Assembly: GCA_027021085.1 (NCBI GenBank)
Contig: JALUVB010000289.1
Coordinates: 1-5,400, forward strand
Reading direction: 5' to 3'
DNA from: a bacterium
GTDB taxonomy: Bacteria; CAIJMQ01; JAADFP01
DNA length: 5,400 nt
Shown here: positions 1 to 4,602 of the stretch, piece by piece
Layout: each line of letters starts with the position of its first letter
Numbering within the stretch: the first letter of the stretch is position 1
Program-made: the position numbers and the translations under genes
Notes under the pieces: model-generated
The model's database searches: none
Told to the model about the DNA's origin: nothing
What the model saw: the letters and a program-made list of their open reading frames with translations, nothing else

Positions 1-35
1 TAGACCATAGACTGTAGACTATAGACCTTAGACGG
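1..35 (+). repeat. Tandem heptanucleotide repeat, TAGACNN x5
   Basis: TAGAC recurs at positions 1, 8, 15, 22 and 29, an exact 7-bp period with the last two bases of each unit variable (CA, TG, TA, CT, GG). The array probably continues left beyond the window. It ends in TAGACGGGGAGAA, almost the same exit sequence as the copy at 2121. Heptameric short tandem repeats are known in intergenic DNA of some bacteria (the STRR repeats of cyanobacteria). The period is seen directly; no function is inferred. Confidence 0.85.
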
Positions 36-41
36 GGAGAA

Positions 42-83
42 TAGTAAGCAGTAAATAGTGAACAGTAAGCAGTGAACGGTGAC
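42..83 (+). repeat. Second tandem heptad repeat, about YAGTRAR x6
   Basis: Six consecutive 7-bp units start at 42, 49, 56, 63, 70 and 77 (TAGTAAG, CAGTAAA, TAGTGAA, CAGTAAG, CAGTGAA, CGGTGAC). They follow the TAGACNN array after a few bases. The same family reappears in the opposite orientation at 2241-2310. No coding potential is apparent. Confidence 0.8.
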
Positions 84-117
84 TTGTACTCTTCATTTTG
101 CCATTCTTTCAGTTTAT

Positions 118-160
118 GGCTAATGCTCACCTTCAGCGGCGGCTATTTGCCGTCCGCTGA
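118..160 (-). other. Possible degenerate attC remnant with hairpin at the end of the composite ORF
   Basis: The arms TCAGCGGCGG (133-142) and CCGTCCGCTGA (150-160) form a 10-bp stem with one bulged base and a 7-nt loop. The stem covers the stop codon and last residues of the upstream ORF. Outside the stem lies GCTCACCT (125-132), the same octamer found at the matching place in the clear attC (723-730). This placement, at a cassette gene's 3' end with a stop codon inside a palindrome, is typical of attC. However, the conserved AAC/GTT core triplets are not recognisable, so it could instead be a decayed site or an unrelated hairpin. No T-tract follows, so it does not look like an intrinsic terminator. 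Confidence 0.35.
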
Positions 161-424
161 AATGATTACTTCCCAATATGTATTTACACTCGGAATACCA
201 TGAATATTTTCAGAATAAAAATTATTGCCAAGTTGTCTTGTATTAGGCAAATTATCAATTATTTGTGAAATTTGCCCGTGCATTTGTGCGGTTGTTTGAT
301 TTGGACCTGCAAAATGAATATATACATCGGAATGATGTTTTATTAGTTGTGATATTACAAAATGAGCATCAAATACATATCCTACGGGAATCTGTCTTAT
401 TATTTGGCTTACTGCATTATTCAT
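143..424 (-). CDS. Hypothetical protein, 93 aa (probable internal start of the composite ORF)
   Basis: Met88 of the longer frame is preceded by AAAGGAGGAG with 8 nt before the ATG. This is the strongest ribosome-binding site in the window, so a separate 93-aa protein starting here is likely. It begins MNNAVSQIIRQIPVGYVFDA and is rich in polar residues. There is no signal peptide or membrane segment, and the central part (NIHGIPSVNTYWEV) looks like a compact soluble domain. I do not recognise the family and assign no function. Its last codons and stop lie inside a hairpin that may be an attC remnant. It is co-transcribed, at most, with the DUF262 fragment and the nuclease gene upstream. Confidence 0.6.
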   Translation of the reverse strand: MNNAVSQIIRQIPVGYVFDAHFVISQLIKHHSDVYIHFAGPNQTTAQMHGQISQIIDNLPNTRQLGNNFYSENIHGIPSVNTYWEVIISADGK

Positions 425-685
425 AAGATTTTCTCCTCCTTTCTTGATAACATTTGTCACATATGTGTTGAGATAATACCAAGAGAATTTATCAATTAGC
501 TTCTCAATCTCAATATCGCAATCCTTATATCGTACATATTCAATATTTAACTTATAGAAAATATCATCAAGCAATCTTTTGACAGGTGCATCAGTCCATT
601 TATATTGCCTTTGATAAAAGTCAATATGGTAGGTGGTATTTGCAAATACCATGTCGATATTTTGTTTATCTGGCGTTACATCCAT
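143..685 (-). CDS. Composite ORF: truncated DUF262 (GmrSD-like) N-terminus joined in frame to an unrecognised small protein
   Basis: This is a 180-aa open frame. Residues 18-46 carry the DUF262 N-terminal signature (YHIDFYQRQYKW followed by LLDDI), and residues 69-80 (SWYYLNTYVTNVI) match the stretch that in DUF262 proteins leads into the DGQQR motif. That motif is absent: after residue 80 the frame passes into sequence encoding a Shine-Dalgarno element and a new start at Met88. DUF262 proteins, including the GmrS part of GmrSD modification-dependent restriction enzymes, are several hundred residues long. The fragment therefore lacks the core NTP-binding/hydrolysis motif and is very unlikely to be an active restriction subunit. 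The start ATG has GAGAGGA 8 nt upstream and lies about 25 bp after the attC core, as in a cassette gene. Translation could give the whole 180 aa, or mainly the internal 93-aa protein. Confidence 0.7.
   Translation of the reverse strand: MDVTPDKQNIDMVFANTTYHIDFYQRQYKWTDAPVKRLLDDIFYKLNIEYVRYKDCDIEIEKLIDKFSWYYLNTYVTNVIKKGGENLMNNAVSQIIRQIPVGYVFDAHFVISQLIKHHSDVYIHFAGPNQTTAQMHGQISQIIDNLPNTRQLGNNFYSENIHGIPSVNTYWEVIISADGK
425..685 (-). pseudogene. DUF262 protein, N-terminal fragment lacking the DGQQR motif
   Basis: The region encodes about 80 recognisable residues of a DUF262 protein (YQRQYKW at 24-30, LLDDI at 38-42, WYYLNTYVTN at 69-78) and then stops resembling the family just before the expected VDGQQRLTTL. 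The break is a sequence junction, not a frameshift: the frame stays open but runs through the ribosome-binding site of the next gene. This looks like a deletion or recombination that removed the rest of the gene. It is an interpretation of the first part of the 180-aa frame, listed separately so that the loss is visible. Confidence 0.6.
433..442 (-). promoter_or_regulatory. Strong Shine-Dalgarno deciding the internal start at 424
   Basis: The minus strand reads AAAGGAGGAG, then 8 nt (AAAATCTT), then ATG at 424. Both match and spacing are close to ideal, inside what would otherwise be coding sequence for residues 82-85 of the long frame. Confidence 0.8.
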
Positions 686-693
686 GCTTATTG

Positions 694-700
694 TCCTCTC
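694..700 (-). promoter_or_regulatory. Ribosome-binding site for the start at 685
   Basis: The minus strand reads GAGAGGA, then 8 nt, then ATG. It lies between the attC core end (710) and the DUF262 fragment, so this leader belongs to the second cassette. Confidence 0.65.
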
Positions 701-709
701 GGTTTAAAT

Positions 710-843
710 ACATAACGACAAAGCTCACCTGCCCCAAGGGAACTGTGACCTTCGCAAAATTGACTTTCCCTCGCATAAACTCCAGGCTACGCTCACCCGG
801 AAACGCTACCGCCCTTGGGGTCAGGTGAAGCGCCTTGTTCGGC
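710..843 (-). other. attC-type recombination site (59-base element), 134 bp
   Basis: On the minus strand the site opens with R'' GCCGAAC (843-837) and closes with R' GTTATGT (716-710); crossover would fall after G716. The halves between them pair. CCCCAAGGG (732-740) is perfectly complementary to 812-820, CACCTG (726-731) pairs with CAGGTG (822-827), and GCT pairs with AGC further out. Single unpaired bases at 821 and 828 resemble the extrahelical bases of attC. The ~70-nt loop (741-811) corresponds to a variable terminal structure. A length of 134 bp is within the known attC range and similar to the long Vibrio-type repeats. It starts a few bases after the nuclease stop codon, the normal place in a cassette. 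One consensus position in each core box deviates. Confidence 0.8.
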
Positions 844-1924
844 GTAGCCGTTCATTTTAATTCATGATTTTCTATGGTTTTTGCTACCTTTTCAAGCCAG
901 CAAATAAGGGTATGAATTTCTGAACTCTCAAATTTTCGGTTTACCAATACCTTGAGTTCTCTGCCTGCTGGCTGAAATAGCCCTGTTGCCTCTGCCTCTT
1001 GCCATAGTAGATTCATTTCTGATTCAGGCACGTCCAATTTACTCAGTAGTCCGCCTCTGCCGACAAGAGCCGTGTAAACCGATTGCTGGAATACAGCTTT
1101 AGGTGGATAACCGTAGCAAATGGCAACATGCACCCCATTCTTATCTACGTTCATTGAGAATCCTTTTGTTCCCCAGTGGACAGGGAATGAATTCTCGGCT
1201 GCGAAATTGAGGATTTGCCCCAAAACTTCTTTGCCGTTCTCATCCAAAGACTCCATAAATGAATCTTGCGAGACAATAGGCAAAGCTCCTGAAGTTATTT
1301 GTTTTATTTTTGATGGTTCTTTTCCAACTACAATGTCATATGATAAAAGATGCTTGCCTCCATTGCCTTGAAAATATGAAAATTCAAGACATGTCACCCT
1401 CATTCCTTTTCTGCGCAGGAAAGATGCTGTTTGCCTAATTTCTCCAGTGATACGCTGGCCAACAAGCACAATACGTTGATCTTTATTGAATGAAACTGCT
1501 TCATCAGGAGCAAGCTCAAAGTAATTTCGATGATAGCTTGATAGATTTAGACCTTCATCATTTACGTAACGTTGAAGAATTTTTTCAAGACTATCTGTGT
1601 CAAGCTCTTCAACAAATGATGCATATTCCAATGCTTGAGCCAAAGTATCTCGGGGTGTTCTATCCCGTTTCAGTTCAATTACGACTGTATTCCCCTCCCT
1701 ATCAATTCCAAGAAGGTCAATTATGCTGCCGAGATTTGTTGTGACCTGACGACCGATAATGAGAAGTTTACCATCTTCAAGAATATCGTCTGAGTTATTT
1801 TCAAGCCAATTTTCCAATACCGATTCCTCATGATCGACATGGAAATGGGTTTTAGAGAACTCCTCAAATTTGCCATCTTCTTTGATGCTGAATATTCTCA
1901 TTGGTCAGTTATTTTATCGCCGAA
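716..1924 (-). mobile_element. Integron-type gene cassette carrying the NucS-like nuclease gene
   Basis: The predicted cassette runs on the minus strand from TT at 1924 to G716 (1209 bp). It holds a 23-nt leader, one gene and its attC. The junction before the gene reads GTTCGGCG (1925-1918) and the attC begins CGCCGAAC (844-837). These 8 bp are exact inverted complements, as expected when the cassette's own start completes its attC R' box in the circular form. The R' box now next to the attC (GTTATGT) pairs less well, because it belongs to the following cassette. No integrase is seen, so this would be an integrase-less (CALIN-like or single-attC) element. The alternative, short inverted repeats of another mobile element, fits the long internal palindrome less well. 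Confidence 0.7.
852..1901 (-). CDS. NucS/DUF91-like PD-(D/E)XK endonuclease-domain protein
   Basis: The 349-aa protein has an N-terminal half (about 1-115) resembling the catalytic domain of NucS/EndoMS. Visible elements are an upstream acidic helix (HEESVLENWL, 24-33), GSIIDLLGIDREG with candidate metal ligand D62, VVIELKR with E76 and K78, and QALEYAS with Q89 and Y93. This is the D...ExK...QxxxY order of the PD-(D/E)XK fold. It lacks the N-terminal DNA-binding domain of true NucS, so mismatch repair by NucS is not implied. Residues ~205-345 form a second domain I do not recognise (WGTKGFSMNVD, ICYGYPP, AGRELKVL). The start fits the family N-terminus (MRIFSI) although no Shine-Dalgarno is visible, which is common in cassette genes. 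It is the single gene of a cassette, transcribed from the promoter at 1960-1988. A DNA-cleaving defence or repair role is inferred, not shown. Confidence 0.85.
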   Translation of the reverse strand: MRIFSIKEDGKFEEFSKTHFHVDHEESVLENWLENNSDDILEDGKLLIIGRQVTTNLGSIIDLLGIDREGNTVVIELKRDRTPRDTLAQALEYASFVEELDTDSLEKILQRYVNDEGLNLSSYHRNYFELAPDEAVSFNKDQRIVLVGQRITGEIRQTASFLRRKGMRVTCLEFSYFQGNGGKHLLSYDIVVGKEPSKIKQITSGALPIVSQDSFMESLDENGKEVLGQILNFAAENSFPVHWGTKGFSMNVDKNGVHVAICYGYPPKAVFQQSVYTALVGRGGLLSKLDVPESEMNLLWQEAEATGLFQPAGRELKVLVNRKFESSEIHTLICWLEKVAKTIENHELK

Positions 1925-1959
1925 CATTCTCTTTTATATTATTCCAATCTACTGTCTAA

Positions 1960-1988
1960 GTTATAAATTAAAAAAAGAGGCTTGTCAA
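1960..1988 (-). promoter_or_regulatory. Sigma70-type promoter upstream of the cassette (Pc-like)
   Basis: The minus strand has TTGACA (1988-1983), a 17-bp spacer, and TATAAC (1965-1960): a perfect -35 and a -10 with one mismatch. Initiation would be expected near 1952, giving a leader of about 50 nt to the nuclease ATG. The promoter lies outside the cassette boundary at 1925, like the Pc promoter that expresses captured cassettes in integrons. No other promoter is needed for the two accessory genes downstream. Confidence 0.75.
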
Positions 1989-2120
1989 ATTTTTTCTGCA
2001 ATATCTGCCGGACAGAATGTAAATAATGCAGTATAAGTATAGAAATTTTACTATTATTACGCGATGTGCGACTTTTTTTAAAGATACCTTAAACTTAGTA
2101 GCGGGTGGGGAAGGGCATGT

Positions 2121-2148
2121 TAGACCTTAGACTTGAGACTTTAGACGG
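2121..2148 (+). repeat. Tandem heptanucleotide repeat, TAGACNN x4
   Basis: Units start at 2121, 2128, 2135 and 2142 with an exact 7-bp period; the third is GAGAC instead of TAGAC. It ends TAGACGGGGGGAA, nearly the same as the exit of the copy at 1-35, so the two are members of one dispersed family. Confidence 0.8.
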
Positions 2149-2168
2149 GGGGAAGTGGGCAGGCGGGA

Positions 2169-2193
2169 CTGTCTGCGTGCAACGCACAGGCAG
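2169..2193. repeat. Small imperfect hairpin
   Basis: CTGTCTGCGTGC (2169-2180) pairs with GCACAGGCAG (2184-2193) around AAC, with a 2-nt bulge and one G-T pair. No T-run follows on either strand, so it is not a standard terminator. It lies between two repeat arrays and may be part of a composite repeat module. Confidence 0.45.
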
Positions 2194-2201
2194 GCAAGAT
2201 T

Positions 2202-2236
2202 ACCAGGATACCAAGAAACCAGGATTTTACCAGGAT
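2202..2236 (+). repeat. Short interspersed ACCAGGAT repeat
   Basis: ACCAGGAT occurs at 2202, 2218 and 2229, with the variant ACCAAGAA at 2210. The first three units are tandem 8-mers and the last is offset by 3 nt. It is noncoding and of unknown role. Confidence 0.6.
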
Positions 2237-2240
2237 GCCA

Positions 2241-2310
2241 ATTCACTGCTTACTATCCTAATCCCCTCGCTACTATCAACCCGCTACTTACTACTGTTCA
2301 CTGTTTACTA
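2241..2310 (-). repeat. Heptad repeat YAGTRAR, inverted relative to the copy at 42-83
   Basis: Read on the minus strand from 2310 the units are TAGTAAA, CAGTGAA, CAGTAGT, AAGTAGC and so on, ending with TAGTAAG and CAGTGAA. They are mostly in 7-bp register with some diverged units in the middle. The first unit supplies the TAG stop codon of the alcohol dehydrogenase, so the array begins right at the gene's end. Confidence 0.65.
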
Positions 2311-3303
2311 AAACTTGAGGACGGCGGAGGCTTTGAGCTGGCTGGTTTTTAATTTTTGCAGCACCTGGTTTGCTTCCTGCCAGGGGAAGACTTCTACTAC
2401 GGTTTTTAGCGGGGTTTTTCCTGCTATATCCAGTAGCTCCCGAACATCTTCCCGGGTGGAGTTGGCTACGCTTCTTATTATTCTTTCCTGGTAGAGCAGG
2501 GGGTACTCTAAGGAAGGGATAGGTGTCATGTAAATCCCGGCCAGGGTTAATGTCCCGCCTTTTTCTATGTTTCCTAAAGCTATGGGCACTAATTCTCCTG
2601 CCGGAGCAAAGATTATAGCTCCGTCAAGCAGTTCGGGAGGGGAAGAATCGGGTTTACCCACCCAATCCGCCCCCAGTTCCCTGGCTACTTCCTGGTGTTT
2701 TTCTGAACGGGTGAAGACGAAGACACGCAGGTTAAAGTATTTTGCTATCTGGAGCACTATGTGTCCCGAAGCGCCGAAACCAAATATTCCCAGGGTTTCG
2801 CCTCTGAGTAGGGGGGTAAGTTTGAGAGCCCGGTACCCGATGACTCCTCCGCAAAGCAGGGGTGCGACATTTTCTCCCGGATATTTTTCGGGGAGCAGGT
2901 ACACGGAGTCCTGGTCTGCCACTGCGTATTCTGCGTATCCGCCGTTTACGTGGAACCCGGTAAATTGGGCTTTATTGCATAGATTTTCTTTGCCTTTTCG
3001 GCAGAATTTACATCTCCCACAGGAAGAGTAAAACCAGGGAATTCCCACCCGTTCTCCTGTTTTCCATCTGGTTACTTTCTCTCCCGTTTTTTCTATTTTG
3101 CCTACTACCTGATGGCCGGGAATTACCGGGTAAGAAGGAGGGATAATTTCTCCTTCTACCAGATGCAGGTCTGTATGGCATACTCCGCAATATTCTACTT
3201 TTATTAATACTTCCTTTTCTTTTGGCCGGGGAGTGGGGATTTCCTCTTCCTGCAGAGGAGATGTTTCTATGGGAGCGGGTTTATGAAGGAGTAATGCTTT
3301 CAT
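2308..3303 (-). CDS. Zinc-dependent alcohol dehydrogenase (MDR superfamily)
   Basis: The 331-aa enzyme, of usual length for the family, would oxidise alcohols or reduce aldehydes with NAD(P) in the cytoplasm. The GroES-like N-domain carries the catalytic zinc site: C42 (CGVCHTD, 39-45), H64 (PGHQVVG) and C151 (LLCGGVIGYRAL). A structural zinc lobe has four cysteines, C95, C98, C101 and C109. GFHVNGGYAEYAVAD (117-131) is typical of the family. The Rossmann domain shows GFGASG (175-180). The usual GHE is GHQ here, a change I believe occurs in this subgroup. The overall pattern resembles the adh_fam_2 group; the substrate cannot be read from sequence. The ATG overlaps the end of xseA by 23 nt in another frame, which suggests translational coupling, with only a weak purine-rich upstream element. 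The gene ends in a heptad repeat. Confidence 0.93.
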   Translation of the reverse strand: MKALLLHKPAPIETSPLQEEEIPTPRPKEKEVLIKVEYCGVCHTDLHLVEGEIIPPSYPVIPGHQVVGKIEKTGEKVTRWKTGERVGIPWFYSSCGRCKFCRKGKENLCNKAQFTGFHVNGGYAEYAVADQDSVYLLPEKYPGENVAPLLCGGVIGYRALKLTPLLRGETLGIFGFGASGHIVLQIAKYFNLRVFVFTRSEKHQEVARELGADWVGKPDSSPPELLDGAIIFAPAGELVPIALGNIEKGGTLTLAGIYMTPIPSLEYPLLYQERIIRSVANSTREDVRELLDIAGKTPLKTVVEVFPWQEANQVLQKLKTSQLKASAVLKF

Positions 3304-4543
3304 CTTCTTTTTTCAAAACCTGGCAGAAAAGGTTTCCTTTCCAGAGCTTCACCTTAACCTCTGCGCCTTTTTTTACTTCTCTGCTCTCCCGCAGGATTTT
3401 CCCGGATGGTAATAGAAAGGTTATGCTGTAGCCTCTTTCCAGGACTTTGAGGGGAGAGAGTGCTTCCAGTTTCCCGGCCCAGCTGGCAAGTTTTTCCTGG
3501 CTGTTACGGGTTATGGTTTGCATTCTCCTGAATAAATGCAGGTGGAGTTCTGCGAGTTTTTCTTTTTCCCTTTCCAGGGTTTTCCGGGGATGCTGGAGCA
3601 GGAGAGCACGGGTAAGTTTCTGTAGTTTTTCCTGCATGTTTATCAGTTCCAGGAACATGCGGGAATTTAATCTGTTCAGGGAATCTTCCAATCTTTCTAC
3701 AAGTTTCTCCATCTCCACTACTACCATTTCTCCTGCTGCGGAGGGTGTGGGAGCTCTTTTGTCAGCCACAAAGTCACTTATACAGTAATCCTGTTCATGC
3801 CCTACGGCAGAGATGATAGGAATGCGGGAAGTGGCAATAGCCCTGGCAACTGTTTCCTCGTTAAATGCCCAGAGGTCTTCTACGCTTCCGCCTCCTCTTC
3901 CCACGATTATTACTTCTGCTTCCTTCATCTGGTTGAGCACCTGGATTCCGTGGGCTATTTCCTCGGCTGCTTCTTCTCCCTGTACTCTTACCGGGTAGAT
4001 AATGATATGCACGCGGGGGAAGCGGCGGGTGATGACTTTTATCATGTCTTTTACGGCAGCACCTGTGGGAGAGGTAACCAGCCCTATGGTGCGTGGATAG
4101 GGCGGTAGGGGTTTTTTCATGGCTTCTTCAAACAATCCTTCCTTCTCAAGTTTTTCCTTGAGCTGCAGGTAGCGGGTGTAGAGAATGCCTATTCCCTGCT
4201 TTTCTATTTCTTCGCCTATTAGCTGGTAGATTCCCCTTCCGGTATATACTCTTAGTCTTCCCCATACCACTACCTTCATGCCTTCTTCCATGCGGATTTT
4301 TAAGCGGGAGGCGGCTTCCCTGAAAAAGACTGCACGTAATTGGGCAAAGGGGTCTTTGAGGGTAAAGTAAATGTGGCCGGTGCTTGCCGCACGCAGGTTT
4401 GATATTTCTCCTTCCACGCCTATGCGAAGGGGGAAGTTGCCTTCTATGAGACTCTGGATGTTTCGGGTAAGCTCGTAAACGGTGAAAATGCGTTCTTTTT
4501 TTGCAGGGTGGGGAGAGAGGGAGAAGAGGTTTTTTTCTAACAT
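3281..4543 (-). CDS. xseA: Exodeoxyribonuclease VII large subunit
   Basis: The 420-aa protein is the catalytic subunit of exonuclease VII, which degrades single-stranded DNA from both ends into oligonucleotides during repair. An N-terminal OB-fold (about 18-115, with EGEISNLRAASTGHIYFTLKD) is followed by the catalytic domain: GLVTSPTGAAVKD (154-166), VGRGGGSVEDLWAFN (214-228) and SAVGHEQDYCISDFVADKRAPTPSAA (245-270). A long helical, coiled-coil-like region (~275-360), which in the family binds small subunits, precedes the conserved LKVLERGYSIT (365-375). Length is normal and all hallmark motifs are intact. No clear Shine-Dalgarno precedes the ATG; an in-frame stop lies six codons upstream, so it cannot extend far. 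The small subunit gene xseB, often directly downstream, is replaced here by the overlapping alcohol dehydrogenase and must lie elsewhere. Confidence 0.97.
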   Translation of the reverse strand: MLEKNLFSLSPHPAKKERIFTVYELTRNIQSLIEGNFPLRIGVEGEISNLRAASTGHIYFTLKDPFAQLRAVFFREAASRLKIRMEEGMKVVVWGRLRVYTGRGIYQLIGEEIEKQGIGILYTRYLQLKEKLEKEGLFEEAMKKPLPPYPRTIGLVTSPTGAAVKDMIKVITRRFPRVHIIIYPVRVQGEEAAEEIAHGIQVLNQMKEAEVIIVGRGGGSVEDLWAFNEETVARAIATSRIPIISAVGHEQDYCISDFVADKRAPTPSAAGEMVVVEMEKLVERLEDSLNRLNSRMFLELINMQEKLQKLTRALLLQHPRKTLEREKEKLAELHLHLFRRMQTITRNSQEKLASWAGKLEALSPLKVLERGYSITFLLPSGKILRESREVKKGAEVKVKLWKGNLFCQVLKKEDESITPS

Positions 4544-4602
4544 GGGATATTTTACCGCTTAGGCATTTTGAAATGCAAATGGCGCTGATGTAATCCTAAT
4601 TT
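4544..4602. other. Short comF-xseA spacer with a minor hairpin
   Basis: This 59-nt spacer contains GCATT/AATGC (4563-4576), a 5-bp stem with a 4-nt loop. There is no T-tract, so termination is not indicated and comF and xseA could share a transcript. No promoter is clear. Confidence 0.4.

Larger units (their letters stand above)
1926..2307. other. Intergenic region between the cassette and the alcohol dehydrogenase: no gene
   Basis: These 382 bp hold no convincing coding sequence on either strand. The part at 1926-2100 is strongly AT-rich and carries the promoter at 1960-1988, plus a weak palindrome bounded by CTGCA/TGCAG (1997-2032) that could be an operator. The part at 2101-2307 is G-rich and then repetitive: TAGACNN heptads, a hairpin, ACCAGGAT units and inverted YAGTRAR heptads. 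The sharp composition change near 2100 may mark the edge of the acquired segment. No intrinsic terminator with a T-tract was found for the alcohol dehydrogenase transcript. Confidence 0.7.

Noticed and set aside
1-83. Repeat array resembling a CRISPR
   Set aside because: The repeats are contiguous 7-mers with no spacers and no cas genes nearby.
133-160. Intrinsic terminator for the accessory genes
   Set aside because: The stem is good but no T-tract follows on the minus strand, and it overlaps the stop codon.
586-828. Plus-strand open frame across the attC
   Set aside because: It overlaps the start of the DUF262 fragment and the attC palindrome, with no ribosome-binding site or domain.
716-1925. 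Insertion sequence with 8-bp terminal inverted repeats (GTTCGGCG/CGCCGAAC)
   Set aside because: There is no transposase and no target duplication, and one repeat sits inside a long palindrome with attC layout, so a cassette explains it better.
1926-1970. Another attC immediately upstream of the nuclease cassette, with GTTATAA as the far core box
   Set aside because: The intervening ~35 bp have no palindromic arms, and the segment overlaps a clear promoter -10.
1997-2032. Palindrome bounded by CTGCA and TGCAG as an operator
   Set aside because: Only the outer 5 bp and a short inner CTG/CAG pair; too weak to list as a site on its own.
2567-3031. 154-aa plus-strand open frame
   Set aside because: It lies entirely opposite the alcohol dehydrogenase, whose zinc and Rossmann motifs are intact; the antisense frame has no recognisable domain.
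2308-3303. GHQ instead of GHE as a sign of an inactive alcohol dehydrogenase
   Set aside because: All zinc ligands (C42, H64, C151 and the four structural cysteines) are present, and this substitution appears compatible with the subgroup.
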